Part shown: positions 33,440-41,942 of the stretch, piece after piece
How positions within the stretch are numbered: the stretch's first letter is position 1
How the letters are laid out: every line of letters begins with the position of its first letter
Assembly (NCBI RefSeq): GCF_900086715.1
Contig: NZ_FLKH01000012.1
Coordinates: forward strand, 1,054,001-1,118,000
Length of the DNA stretch: 64,000 nucleotides
From: Gracilibacillus timonensis
GTDB lineage: Bacteria; Bacillota; Bacilli; Bacillales; Amphibacillaceae
Direction: 5' to 3'
The notes under the pieces: generated by a model
Databases searched by the model: none
What the model was told of the DNA's origin: nothing
The model's input: only the letters and a program-made list of their open reading frames with translations
Position numbers and translations under genes: made by a program

Positions 33440-34174
33440 TTGAAAGATATATTGTTTGTAGAGCGATTAAAGCTAAAGCGGTCTAACATATGGTTAATGT
33501 ATATCATTGGTCCCTTATTAGGGGTGCTGCTGGCTTATGTTAACTTTTTTAAGAATTATGATTTATTTATGGGCCCTGGGGATAATGCATGGGAGGAGGC
33601 ATGGACACAAGTAGCCTTATTTATGGGACCTTTTGTCTTACCTATCTTGGTCGGAGTATATGCGGCACTGGTATGCAGAGGCGAACATGTAGGAGGAGGG
33701 TGGAAACAGCTATTAGCATTTCCTATTAGCCATTCCAAGATTTTTTTCGGGAAGTTTATCACCATCATCCGGATGATCATGATTACCATGATTCTTTTGT
33801 TGGTATTCTTTATTGGTTTGGGTTATGTAACGGGAATCGATGGGGTGCTTCCGGTTATGTCGTTATTGGGATATATAGTAAGAGGCATATTGGCCTGTTT
33901 GCCATTGGTTGTCTTACAGCTGATTATCTCGATCCGTTCCAAAACGTTTGGTATACCACTTGCGGTTACTATTATTTTTACACTCCCTGCGATTATTGTA
34001 GCCAGCACATCACTGGGACAAATTTATCCGTGGACGCAGCCAATGCTGGCCATGTCTCCAGAAGATGAATCACCTATTCAATCCTATTTTTTATTTTATA
34101 GCTTGTTGACTGTTACATTTTTCATATTACTGATTTATGGCTTAAGAAATTTCAAGAAAAGAGATATGATTTAA
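33440..34174 (+). CDS. ABC permease, LanE/LanG-like (second)
   Basis: 244 aa from TTG 33440 (GGAGGG upstream), 12 bases after the first permease. The same arrangement is repeated: FVERLKLKRSNIWLMYIIGPLLG, then CRGEHVGGGWKQLLAFPISHSK with the E-x-x-x-x-W-K loop, and about six helices. The two paralogous permeases arose by duplication and likely form the heterodimer with the BcrA-like ATPase. A terminator follows, ending the operon. Confidence 0.87.
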   Translation: MKDILFVERLKLKRSNIWLMYIIGPLLGVLLAYVNFFKNYDLFMGPGDNAWEEAWTQVALFMGPFVLPILVGVYAALVCRGEHVGGGWKQLLAFPISHSKIFFGKFITIIRMIMITMILLLVFFIGLGYVTGIDGVLPVMSLLGYIVRGILACLPLVVLQLIISIRSKTFGIPLAVTIIFTLPAIIVASTSLGQIYPWTQPMLAMSPEDESPIQSYFLFYSLLTVTFFILLIYGLRNFKKRDMI

Positions 34175-34267
34175 TGTTGGAATAGCACCGCATGAAGAAG
34201 TCAGCATGATGGCAGTGACTTTCATTTTTAATACGACTATCTCACAACATAATGACGATCAACTTGT

Positions 34268-34301
34268 AAACCCAACTGTTCACTGTTCAGTTGGGTTTGT
34301 T
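34268..34301 (+). terminator. Terminator of the LanFEG-like operon
   Basis: An 11-bp stem AAACCCAACTG/CAGTTGGGTTT (34268-34278, 34288-34298) and T-rich tail. Confidence 0.85.
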
Positions 34302-34327
34302 CATAAATAATGTGCAAGGGAACATGG

Positions 34328-34702
34328 TCACCTTAACCCTGCTACATGATAAGGACCATTTATCGTCATGTGCGACAGTTTTTCTGCCATGTACTCTGGG
34401 GAGTACTGCATATTATTCTCCAGCCAATAAGCAATGACTCCTACATAACCATGAGCCACATAATGAATAAACAACTCTTTGGGAATTTCCATTTTATCTG
34501 GACTAGGGTGTAATTTTTCTATGTGTTCCATCATGTACATTTTTATAATATTTAGAAATTGCTGCTGGAACGAAGGGATCCCATTTTTTCCGAACATCAC
34601 TTTAAAAAATGTACTGTGCTGATAAATATATTGTGTTGCTCTTACATAAAAAGGATTTGGGACATCACCCACCATAATGGAGACAGTGAAAAGGGATAAC
34701 GT
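34328..34702 (-). pseudogene. TetR-family regulator reduced to its C-terminal domain
   Basis: The minus-strand frame encodes about 125 residues of a TetR ligand-binding/dimerisation domain (for example NPFYVRATQYIYQHSTFFK and FIHYVAHGYVGVIAYWLENN). The frame continues 9 codons upstream of its first ATG and then hits an in-frame TAG at 34703-34705; the N-terminal DNA-binding helix-turn-helix is absent. Only a non-coding 40 bases separate it from the divergent sufU gene. It is most likely a truncated, inactive regulator, although a DNA-binding-less dimerisation partner cannot be excluded. Confidence 0.75.
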
Positions 34703-34744
34703 CTAATCTTTTCCGTGTTTTTCTAATCAGAGGGGGAGCTTACA

Positions 34745-35200
34745 ATGCTTGATAACATATATCGCAAAGTGATTATGGATCACTATAAATATAAGAGAAA
34801 TTTTGAGGAATTAGAAGGAGAAAATATCGTAAAAGTACATTATAAGAATCCGACGTGCGGTGATGTGATCTCTTTATTTTTAGATATGGATTCGGATAAA
34901 GTAAGAAAAGCTGCTTTTCTTGGTGAAGGATGCCGTATTAGTATGGCTTCTACGTCCATGATGACCGAATTGATCGAAAATAAATCATTAAAAGAGATTG
35001 CTATACTAAGAGATAAAATGGAAGATTTAATTCGTCATGGTAAAGCATCAGGTAATGAAGAATTGGGTGACAGCTTATCGTTGCAAGGGGTTCACGCTTT
35101 AAAAGCAAGGCATAATTGTGCGTTAATGACTTGGCAAGCTTTAGACAAAGCCTTGGAAGATACAGCCGGGTACGATGTTGGTACATGTCATCCAAAATAA
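34745..35200 (+). CDS. sufU: SufU-like iron-sulfur cluster assembly protein, stand-alone
   Basis: 151 aa, IscU/SufU fold. The three Cys motifs are NPTCGDVISL (Cys and the following Asp), GEGCRISMAS and ARHNCALMTWQAL, which in SufU bind zinc and accept persulfide sulfur from SufS. Length and the SufU-type insertion before the last Cys fit. Unusually, no sufS, sufC, sufD or sufB is next to it, so this is probably a second, stand-alone copy. Good ribosome binding site (GAGGGGGAG). Confidence 0.9.
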   Translation: MLDNIYRKVIMDHYKYKRNFEELEGENIVKVHYKNPTCGDVISLFLDMDSDKVRKAAFLGEGCRISMASTSMMTELIENKSLKEIAILRDKMEDLIRHGKASGNEELGDSLSLQGVHALKARHNCALMTWQALDKALEDTAGYDVGTCHPK

Positions 35201-35303
35201 GACCCAAAACTTTGAATATCAAATGACAACATGAATATCATGGTTTTCTCCTCGCTTTTGTGGGAAGTTTTTTGTGATGACGATTTTTTCAAGTGCGCCT
35301 TTC

Positions 35304-35364
35304 TTGAAACTATACACTAGTGTCGTTTATAATGGATACCATAAAACGACAACACTGTATAGTT
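35304..35364 (+). promoter_or_regulatory. tetR promoter with long inverted-repeat operator
   Basis: TTGAAA (35304-35309), 18 bp, TATAAT (35328-35333). An imperfect inverted repeat of about 22 bases (AACTATACACTAGTGTCGTT at 35308 onward; its complement-like arm 35341-35364) brackets the -10 and start site. Autorepression by the TetR protein encoded 29 bases downstream is likely. Confidence 0.65.
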
Positions 35365-35392
35365 TTATATCATTCAAATTGGAGGTGGTTTT

Positions 35393-36022
35393 ATGGCGCC
35401 AAAAGTTAGTGCCGAATATAAAAGGGAAAGAAAAAAGGAACTGGTAGAGATAGCGAAGCAGGTGTTTATCGAGCAGGGTTTTATTCACACATCGATGCAG
35501 GATATTATGAACAAAGCTGGCATCTCAAGAGGGGCATTATATAGTTATTTTGATAACGTGGAACATGTTTTTCTCGAAGTGTTACGCGATGATGACGAAA
35601 CAAATATTCCAGATTTTGTGTCTGCAAAAGAGACATCCATATGGCTCCAAATAAAAAATTGGCTTGACGAACAGCGTTTGTATGTAGAAAGCATTCATCA
35701 AACGCTGCTTCAGGCAAGGGCAGAATTCTTTTTGTCCTCTCATTATGTAAAGGATAAAGATAATTCCCCTTACATTTCAGTACGTTACAACCGACTGATC
35801 GAGACGATAGCAGATATATTAAATGAAGGAAAGCGAACAGGAGAATTGAACCCTCAACAACCTACACAGTCGATTGCAAGGTACTTGGTATCTTTTCTAA
35901 ACGGCTTGATGTTAGATACATTTCAATTGGGATATGACCAAACAAAAATAAAGGAACAATTAGACGTTTTACTTTTCACCTTGGAACAATTAGTCCATCC
36001 AAAATCGATACACGAGGAGTGA
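35393..36022 (+). CDS. TetR/AcrR-family repressor
   Basis: 209 aa. Helix-turn-helix at residues 15-55: ELVEIAKQVFIEQGFIHTSMQDIMNKAGISRGALYSYFDNVEH. The C-terminal domain is helical and resembles YxbF-type regulators of Bacillus. It probably represses its own promoter through the long inverted repeat and is co-translated with a GNAT acetyltransferase (4-base GTGA overlap). The ligand is unknown. GGAGGTGG precedes the ATG. Confidence 0.9.
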   Translation: MAPKVSAEYKRERKKELVEIAKQVFIEQGFIHTSMQDIMNKAGISRGALYSYFDNVEHVFLEVLRDDDETNIPDFVSAKETSIWLQIKNWLDEQRLYVESIHQTLLQARAEFFLSSHYVKDKDNSPYISVRYNRLIETIADILNEGKRTGELNPQQPTQSIARYLVSFLNGLMLDTFQLGYDQTKIKEQLDVLLFTLEQLVHPKSIHEE

Positions 36023-36585
36023 GAAGGTTGTTATTTGAATCATCAAGAGTGCGGCTGAGAAAGATGACAAAGGATGACGTAACGATATATCACAAATGGC
36101 GAAACGATTTGGAAGTGATGTATACTACCAACCCATCCTTAGATGTTTATCCGATGGAAGCAACGCAGGAATTTGTCGATCATGTTATCTTGGGATCTAC
36201 TTCAGCTAAAAGTTATATCATGATGGAAAAAGAAGACGAAACCCCCATTGGTATTGTATCTTTAATCCAGATCGACTATGAGAACAGAAATGCAGAATGT
36301 ATCGTGGATATCGGTGAAAAAGAATATTGGGGCAAAGGTTATGGTTCAGAAGCTTTGCGGTTACTGTTAGATTACGTTTTCTATGAAATGAATCTTCATC
36401 GCGTTTCCCTTAAAGTCTTTTCGTTTAATGATCGAGCCATTCATTTGTATACGAAAATCGGTTTTCAACAAGAAGGAATCAGTAGACAAGTCTTGTTTAG
36501 AAATGGTAAATGGCACGACATGATGCATATGGGATTGCTTCAAACGGAATACTTCCAGCAGCAAAAACGTGGAATGAACAAGTAA
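36019..36585 (+). CDS. GNAT N-acetyltransferase (RimJ/SpeG-like)
   Basis: 188 aa from GTG 36019 overlapping the TetR stop; TTG 36028 with GAGAAGG upstream is also possible. The acetyl-CoA site is EYWGKGYGSEALRLLLDYVF (Q/R-x-x-G-x-G/A type) followed by HRVSLKVFSFNDRAIHLYTKIGFQQEG, the classic Acetyltransf_3 ending. The N-terminus SSRVRLRKMTKDDVTIYHKW is typical of RimJ/SpeG-like enzymes that acetylate proteins, amines or antibiotics. Co-expressed with the TetR repressor; possibly a resistance enzyme. Confidence 0.9.
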   Translation: MRRLLFESSRVRLRKMTKDDVTIYHKWRNDLEVMYTTNPSLDVYPMEATQEFVDHVILGSTSAKSYIMMEKEDETPIGIVSLIQIDYENRNAECIVDIGEKEYWGKGYGSEALRLLLDYVFYEMNLHRVSLKVFSFNDRAIHLYTKIGFQQEGISRQVLFRNGKWHDMMHMGLLQTEYFQQQKRGMNK

Positions 36586-36596
36586 TGATGAGGAAC

Positions 36597-36632
36597 AAGG
36601 CATTATTTTCGTGATGAAGTAATGCCTTTTTT
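36597..36632 (+). terminator. Terminator after the GNAT gene
   Basis: AAGGCATTA (36597-36605) pairs with TAATGCCTT (36620-36628), followed by TTTT. Confidence 0.8.
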
Positions 36633-36719
36633 ATATCCAATCGCAATATCATACAAGAAACCACAAAGAATACGTGTTATTTTAGAAAAAGATAAAGCAG
36701 GTTGAGAGGAGAGCGAGGG

Positions 36720-37553
36720 ATGTCAGATACAACTCGAACAATTTACTTGGACTCTGATTTGAATGTGGAAGCCTACCGATTTAAAGGGATCACGCAAAAG
36801 TTCCCAGCACACTTTCATGATTATTATGTGATTGGTTTTATGGAGGAAGGAGAGCGGCATCTTATCTGCCAAGGAAAAGAATTTATTATTAACGCAGGAG
36901 ATGTACTTATTTTTAATCCATACGATACCCATCGTTGTGAGCAAATCGATGGAAAAACATTAGATTATCGTTGTATCAATGTCAAGATAGAAACAATGAA
37001 AAAGGCCGTTTTTGATATAAACGGAGAAGAAAAACTGCCGCATTTTCAAGCAAATGTGCTCTATCAAAGCGAAGTAGTATCCAATTTAAAGGAATTACAT
37101 GTAAAAATAGGGCAGGGAGAGGATGAATTGGAAAAGGAAGAATTATTTTTATATGTCATAGAAGAACTGATGAAAACAAACTCGAACATGCCTATTCCGG
37201 CCACAGTTCCGGAGTCTTCTCATCAAATTCAAGAAATAAGTGATTATATGGATGTGCATTATAACCAGAAAATTTCATTACAAGAGTTAAGTGATTTAAC
37301 AGGATGGAGCAAATATCATTTATTGAGATCTTTTACTAGCAACAAAGGAATATCTCCGTACAGTTATTTGCAAACCATTAGGGTGAATCATGCAAAAAAG
37401 CTGTTAGAACAAGGCATTAAACCAATTGAAACAGCTTATGCAACGGGATTTAGTGATCAGAGTCATCTGACCAAATGTTTCAAAAGTATGATTGGATTGA
37501 CACCTAAACAATATATGAAGACGTTTGAAGCAAAGGAGAGATCCAGTAAATGA
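36720..37553 (+). CDS. AraC-family regulator with cupin sensor domain
   Basis: 277 aa from ATG 36720 (GCGAGGG upstream). The N-terminal cupin: FPAHFHDYYVIGFMEEGER, INAGDVLIFNPYDTH. The C-terminal double helix-turn-helix: ISLQELSDLTGWSKYHLLRSF and ETAYATGFSDQSHLTKCFKSMIGLTPKQY. It begins a three-gene unit with DUF2000 and a LysE-type exporter; this combination recurs in Firmicutes and proteobacteria, and suggests that the regulator senses an amino acid or similar metabolite that the exporter removes. The next gene overlaps by ATGA. Confidence 0.91.
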   Translation: MSDTTRTIYLDSDLNVEAYRFKGITQKFPAHFHDYYVIGFMEEGERHLICQGKEFIINAGDVLIFNPYDTHRCEQIDGKTLDYRCINVKIETMKKAVFDINGEEKLPHFQANVLYQSEVVSNLKELHVKIGQGEDELEKEELFLYVIEELMKTNSNMPIPATVPESSHQIQEISDYMDVHYNQKISLQELSDLTGWSKYHLLRSFTSNKGISPYSYLQTIRVNHAKKLLEQGIKPIETAYATGFSDQSHLTKCFKSMIGLTPKQYMKTFEAKERSSK

Positions 37554-37966
37554 AGGAAACGAAAACGGTACTTGTCATCGATGAAAACCTTCCGTTAGGA
37601 TTGATAGCCAATACAGCAGCTATTCTAGGTGTAACATTGGGCATGAAAGCACCCGAAATGATCGGTGAGGATGTCAGCGATCATTCTGGTGTAAAGCATG
37701 CAGGCATTGTCAAAACACCAGTCCCGATCTTGAAAGGAAACGCTGAACTTCTCCATCAACTAAGAGATAGGATGCTGACAAAGGAATTTACGAATCTAAC
37801 CGTTGTTGATTTCTCCAATGCGGCACAAAGCTGTAAAACGTATGACGAATACATAAAGAAACTTCAGAAAATGGATAAAACAGATTATCTGTACTATGGA
37901 CTAGGTATATACGGAGAAAAGAGGAAGGTAAATCAATTAACTGGCAATCTTGCTTTATTAAGATAG
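37550..37966 (+). CDS. DUF2000-family protein
   Basis: 138 aa. VLVIDENLPLGLIANTAAILGVTLG and the strictly conserved spacing to LKGNAELLHQLRDRM match DUF2000 (PF09391), a small alpha/beta protein of unknown function related to peptidyl-tRNA-hydrolase-like (PTH2) folds. Translationally coupled to the AraC gene (ATGA overlap) and 18 bases before the LysE exporter. The context points to a role in metabolite handling; the mechanism is not known. Confidence 0.88.
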   Translation: MKETKTVLVIDENLPLGLIANTAAILGVTLGMKAPEMIGEDVSDHSGVKHAGIVKTPVPILKGNAELLHQLRDRMLTKEFTNLTVVDFSNAAQSCKTYDEYIKKLQKMDKTDYLYYGLGIYGEKRKVNQLTGNLALLR

Positions 37967-37984
37967 TAGGAAGGGGGAGAGCGG

Positions 37985-38605
37985 ATGGACCATTTAGCAG
38001 CATATATGTTGATGGCGCTGATGATGTCGATGCTACCTGGCACAGATACGGTATTGGTGATGAAAAACACGATGGCTCATGGCTCCAAGGCTGGCTATTA
38101 TACCACGCTGGGGATAGCTTCAGGGCTAATTTTCTGGACGATGATTGCGGTATTCGGTTTGGCTGTTGTTATTGCCCGATCTGTCTTTCTGTTCCATGTT
38201 ATTAAGTATCTAGGGGCCGCATATCTGATTTATTTAGGACTCCGGGCTTTTTTTACGAAAAGTACTTTTTCCATGGATAGCGTGCCGGATCACAACAAAA
38301 AATCTACCCATGCTTATGTAAAAGATTCGTTTTTTCAGGGGGCAGTGAGTAATGTATTGAATCCGAAAACGGTTTTGGTATATGTTACTTTCATGCCGCA
38401 GTTTATCCATGTAAATGGGAATACAAATCAACAATTGATAATACTAGGTTTCATTCTTACATGGATAGCAGCTGGTTGGTTTTTTATTTTGGTCTATTTC
38501 TTGGATGTGATGAAAAAATGGTTCAAGAAACCCGTATTCCAAAAGTTTTTTCAAAAATGTACTGGAGTGCTGTTGATGGGCTTTGGTGTGAAAATGATTG
38601 TTTGA
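37985..38605 (+). CDS. LysE/RhtB-family amino-acid exporter
   Basis: 206 aa with about six helices. The LysE/RhtB hallmark is in the N-terminal MMSMLPGTDTVLVMKNTMAHGSKAGYYTTLGIASG, followed by IKYLGAAYLIYLGLRAFF; the C-terminal half has the FFQGAVSNVLNPKTVLVYVTFMPQF segment conserved for this family. Likely exports an amino acid or analogue under control of the AraC regulator upstream. AGGAAGGGGG serves as ribosome binding site. Terminator follows. Confidence 0.92.
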   Translation: MDHLAAYMLMALMMSMLPGTDTVLVMKNTMAHGSKAGYYTTLGIASGLIFWTMIAVFGLAVVIARSVFLFHVIKYLGAAYLIYLGLRAFFTKSTFSMDSVPDHNKKSTHAYVKDSFFQGAVSNVLNPKTVLVYVTFMPQFIHVNGNTNQQLIILGFILTWIAAGWFFILVYFLDVMKKWFKKPVFQKFFQKCTGVLLMGFGVKMIV

Positions 38606-38647
38606 TGTCTATCAGGCCAACGATGAAAAGTAACAGACGTGGCAGTT

Positions 38648-38686
38648 AAAAAAGATACCAACTTTTTCTAGATTGGTATCTTTTTT
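38648..38686 (+). terminator. Terminator after the LysE gene
   Basis: A perfect 14-bp stem (38648-38661 with 38673-38686), itself ending in six T. Confidence 0.88.
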
Positions 38687-38769
38687 GTTTGTCTTTTTGT
38701 GTTCTCCTAAACCAAGTTCCCATGTTAATAATGCTATTTTCTCTGTTATCCCTAAAAAACATGAATTTG

Positions 38770-38827
38770 TCATAATTATAATAAACAAACAGTAGAAAAT
38801 ATGATATACTATTTATGATAATTATAA
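38770..38827 (+). promoter_or_regulatory. pfeT promoter with two PerR-like boxes
   Basis: Putative -35 TAAACA (38782-38787), 17 bp, -10 TATACT (38805-38810). TTATGATAATTATAA (38813-38827) at the start site matches 13 of 14 defined positions of the PerR box TTATAATnATTATAA; TCATAATTATAATAA (38770-38784), overlapping the -35, matches 12 of 14. Two boxes flanking a promoter fit a tightly PerR-repressed, peroxide-inducible gene. Confidence 0.75.
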
Positions 38828-38855
38828 AATGATATTTATTATAAATAAATGAAAG

Positions 38856-38870
38856 TGATAATCACTATCA
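38856..38870 (+). promoter_or_regulatory. Fur-like box in the pfeT leader
   Basis: TGATAATCACTATCA matches the 7-1-7 Fur box TGATAATnATTATCA at 13 of 14 positions and lies about 45 bases downstream of the -10, before the ribosome binding site. A further half site TGATTATC follows at 38874. Confidence 0.6.
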
Positions 38871-38902
38871 AAGATGATTATCGGTTAAAGGAGGACTACA
38901 AA

Positions 38903-40777
38903 ATGACAACATTAAATGGTGGCTTATCTTACCTCAAACTACATGGTGAAATTATCGCTGCGGCCATAAGCGGAATACTTATTTTTACAGCCTGGATATT
39001 ATCCGACTATCTTAGTCACGGTTCATGGATTACATTATTAATTGCCGCTTTTCTCATCGGTGGGTTTGCTAAAGCGAAGGAAGGGATTACTGAAACATAT
39101 AAGACCAAACGTTTAAATGTGGAACTGCTGATGATTATTGCTGCCATTGGAGCGGCCTCGATCGGTTTTTGGGCAGAAGGGGCTATTTTGATTTTTATCT
39201 TTTCTTTATCTGGTGCTTTGGAAAGTTATACGGAAAATAAAAATAAGAATGAATTACAAAGCCTGATGAAGCTGCAGCCAGAAACAGCCACCTTGCTTAG
39301 TGGTGAGGTAGTAGCCATTGATCAATTAAAACCAGGCGAATTGATTACGGTAAAATCAGGAGAGCGAATTCCTGCTGATGGCGTGATCAGTAAAGGAGAT
39401 ACGACGATAGATGAAAGTGCCTTATCTGGAGAGTCTATACCTATTTCCAAGACGATAAGTGACGAGGTTTTTGCTGGGACCGTTAATCTCGGTGGCAGTC
39501 TGCAAATTGAAATAAATACATTGCCAACAGAAACCATGTTCCAAAAAATTATCGAATTGGTGCAACATGCACACGAAGAACGTTCTCCTTCCCAGCAATT
39601 TATTGAAAAGTTTGAAGGATTATATGTCAATATCGTCTTGATCACCGTTGCAATAATGATGTTTCTTCCTCATTTTTTATTTGGCTGGTCTTGGACAGAT
39701 ACGATTTACCGTGCCATGATTCTATTAGTCGTCGCCTCTCCATGTGCGTTAGTAGCATCGATTATGCCGGCAACACTATCCGCTATCTCTAATGGAGCGC
39801 GCCAGGGAATTCTGTTTAAGGGTGGAGTGTATGTCGAAGCTTTAGCGAAATTAGACGCGATTGCTTTTGATAAAACAGGGACATTGACGAAAGGTGAACC
39901 AGCAGTAGTGGATTATTATATTGATCCTAATCAAGAGGTGGATGATGTAGCAAATGCCATTTATGCGATAGAAAATGAATCGATTCATCCGCTAGCTGCT
40001 GCCATGAAAAAATGGGCAGGGCCGAAACGCAGCAGCCAAGAGGAGTTATCTGTAACAGTGGAACATCATAATGGCAGGGGGTTATCTGCACAAGCAGACC
40101 ATAGCCATTGGATGATTGGTAATGCAGAAATGATCGGAAAACAAGAGGCGGCTCAGCTCATGCAGCATTTTTCGACACATCAACAAGCAATGACGGAAAT
40201 CTTTGTGAAAAAAGATACAAAGGTGATCGCTGTCTTTTTATTAAAAGACACCCTTCGGCAGGACGCAGTGGAAGCCATCCAAGAACTTCAAAGTTTGGGA
40301 CTGCGGACGATTATGCTGACGGGAGATAATCAAGCCACCGCAGAAAATATTGCCAAAGAAGCGGGAATCGATGAATTTCATGCCAATTGTTTACCCGCAG
40401 ATAAGGTGAACTACTTAAAACAACTGCGCCAGCAAAACCAGCAGTCGGTCATGATAGGAGACGGTATAAACGATGCTCCAGCCTTAGCTACTGCCAACAT
40501 TGGTGTTGCGATGGGGACTGGCAGTGATATTGCATTGGAGACTGCAAATATCGTCCTGATGAAAAATAATCTAGCAAAAATGGTTCATGCCATTCGTGTT
40601 TCTAAAAAAATGAATACCATCATAAAACAAAACATTGCCTTTTCCTTATCCGTTATAGCTGTTTTGATTACCAGTAATTTTCTGCAGATGATCAATATGC
40701 CGCTAGGTGTGATCGGTCATGAGGGAAGTACCATTCTGGTTATTCTTAATGGATTGCGGGTATTAAGAGCGAAGTAA
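38903..40777 (+). CDS. pfeT: P1B-type metal-exporting ATPase, PfeT/ZosA-like
   Basis: 624 aa from ATG 38903 (AAAGGAGG 9 bases upstream; an earlier in-frame ATG at 38849 lies inside the leader). The metal-binding SPCALVAS motif, phosphorylation site DKTGTLTKG, TGES-type ALSGESIP, ATP-binding HP motif (ESIHPLAAA) and hinge GDGINDAPAL are all present. No N-terminal heavy-metal-associated domain. The text SPCALVASIMPATLSAISNGARQGILFKG is the form found in PfeT (YkvW/ZosA), the Fe(II) efflux pump of B. subtilis, and FrvA of Listeria. PerR and Fur boxes in the control region support iron efflux during peroxide or iron excess. Confidence 0.93.
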   Translation: MTTLNGGLSYLKLHGEIIAAAISGILIFTAWILSDYLSHGSWITLLIAAFLIGGFAKAKEGITETYKTKRLNVELLMIIAAIGAASIGFWAEGAILIFIFSLSGALESYTENKNKNELQSLMKLQPETATLLSGEVVAIDQLKPGELITVKSGERIPADGVISKGDTTIDESALSGESIPISKTISDEVFAGTVNLGGSLQIEINTLPTETMFQKIIELVQHAHEERSPSQQFIEKFEGLYVNIVLITVAIMMFLPHFLFGWSWTDTIYRAMILLVVASPCALVASIMPATLSAISNGARQGILFKGGVYVEALAKLDAIAFDKTGTLTKGEPAVVDYYIDPNQEVDDVANAIYAIENESIHPLAAAMKKWAGPKRSSQEELSVTVEHHNGRGLSAQADHSHWMIGNAEMIGKQEAAQLMQHFSTHQQAMTEIFVKKDTKVIAVFLLKDTLRQDAVEAIQELQSLGLRTIMLTGDNQATAENIAKEAGIDEFHANCLPADKVNYLKQLRQQNQQSVMIGDGINDAPALATANIGVAMGTGSDIALETANIVLMKNNLAKMVHAIRVSKKMNTIIKQNIAFSLSVIAVLITSNFLQMINMPLGVIGHEGSTILVILNGLRVLRAK

Positions 40778-40859
40778 ACGAATATTATTGATGGGATCAT
40801 ACACAGACAGCAAAGGGATAGATGTTATTGCTCAATCATTACTTATATAGTTTACCTGA

Positions 40860-41030
40860 GAAGGAGAGCAGGATGTTTATCTAAGTTCGTCACAAACATC
40901 AGCTGAACCAGAGGATATCAATGAATCAATGGAGACATTTATCAATCAGATGGAGGAAAAAGATATTGGTCAATCGATCACCATCAACGGAAATCAATTG
41001 ACTATACGCTACGATCAAGCGTCGGGGTAG
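40860..41030 (+). pseudogene. C-terminal remnant of an unidentified protein
   Basis: An AAGGAGAGCAGG ribosome-binding-like site precedes ATG 40873, but that frame stops after three codons (MFI). In the neighbouring frame 40860-41030 is open and protein-like: DVYLSSSQTSAEPEDINESM then FINQMEEKDIGQSITINGNQ and a stop. A single frameshift near the start would explain this. The family is not recognised. The rest of 40778-41191 shows no intact gene. Confidence 0.4.
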
Positions 41031-41191
41031 GAATGGATAGATGTAATAAACTAACAAGGGCCATACCCAACCAACAATGTTCTCGTGTTATACCAGGCGA
41101 ACAGCGTGCTTATCTCATGTAGAAGGAACGTACACATCAATAGGAGTAGCTTTTATATCCTCTGTCTGAATGAACATTCTTACACAAAAAA

Positions 41192-41689
41192 TCACTCTAG
41201 CGAAAACAGTAAGCTATATACAGAAGCAACCACCACTGCTATGACAAGTCCTATTACGATTCCTTTCAAAAAGGCTACAAAATGAAACCAGTAATTATGA
41301 TAGTCTTTCACCATATCTTCTGTTCCAGGAATGCGGAATCTTTTCACATAACGAAATAGCAGCCAGTCAATCACTATCAAATCATAGAGATTGACCACAG
41401 TAAATAAAAGGAACATATGAATAAATGCCCCTAGAAAACCATCTACCTCTGCTGTCCAGACTAGCAGCATACCAACAAGAACAAATACAACAGCACCCAT
41501 TAACTTGAATGTTAGTTTATCATTTCTGCTTGGAATTCGCCCTTCATACTCTTTCATGGATTTTACTCGTTTTTGTATGTTGGGCGGGTAATTGTACAAG
41601 TTTTTCACGGGATCATTTTTAATGAGTTGCACCAGGATAGCGAGGGAGAATAAGAGACAGACAACCATACATTGAATAAACAAAACCAT
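41192..41689 (-). CDS. Four-helix membrane protein of unknown function (165 aa)
   Basis: Helices at about residues 3-22 (LFIQCMVVCLLFSLAILVQL), 65-83 (MGAVVFVLVGMLLVWTAEV), 88-108 (LGAFIHMFLLFTVVNLYDLIV) and 143-162 (GIVIGLVIAVVVASVYSLL). A cytosolic loop with KNLYNYPPNIQKRVKSMKEY follows helix 1. AAGGAGGAATAAAA precedes the ATG. I recognise no family. The organisation resembles small membrane proteins annotated as hypothetical across Bacilli. Single gene, neighbours unrelated. Confidence 0.7.
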   Translation of the reverse strand: MVLFIQCMVVCLLFSLAILVQLIKNDPVKNLYNYPPNIQKRVKSMKEYEGRIPSRNDKLTFKLMGAVVFVLVGMLLVWTAEVDGFLGAFIHMFLLFTVVNLYDLIVIDWLLFRYVKRFRIPGTEDMVKDYHNYWFHFVAFLKGIVIGLVIAVVVASVYSLLFSLE

Positions 41690-41942
41690 TTTTATTCCTC
41701 CTTACTTCATTAGCTGAAATAATAATGTACTTGTTTCCATGCAGGATATATATGGGTGGAATGGGGTAGATAATTAGCTCGTTAGTTTCTCTGTTGAAAA
41801 TAAGTTTACATAAAGAAACTTTAAAAGTAAAGAGGAGAAAGGAAGATCATAATAGGAAACGTTTCATGAGAGGGAATTATATCATGTTGTCAGCCAAGGG
41901 AAGAGGTCCCTTGCTAACCATGTAGCTGTGACTCGAAATCTC

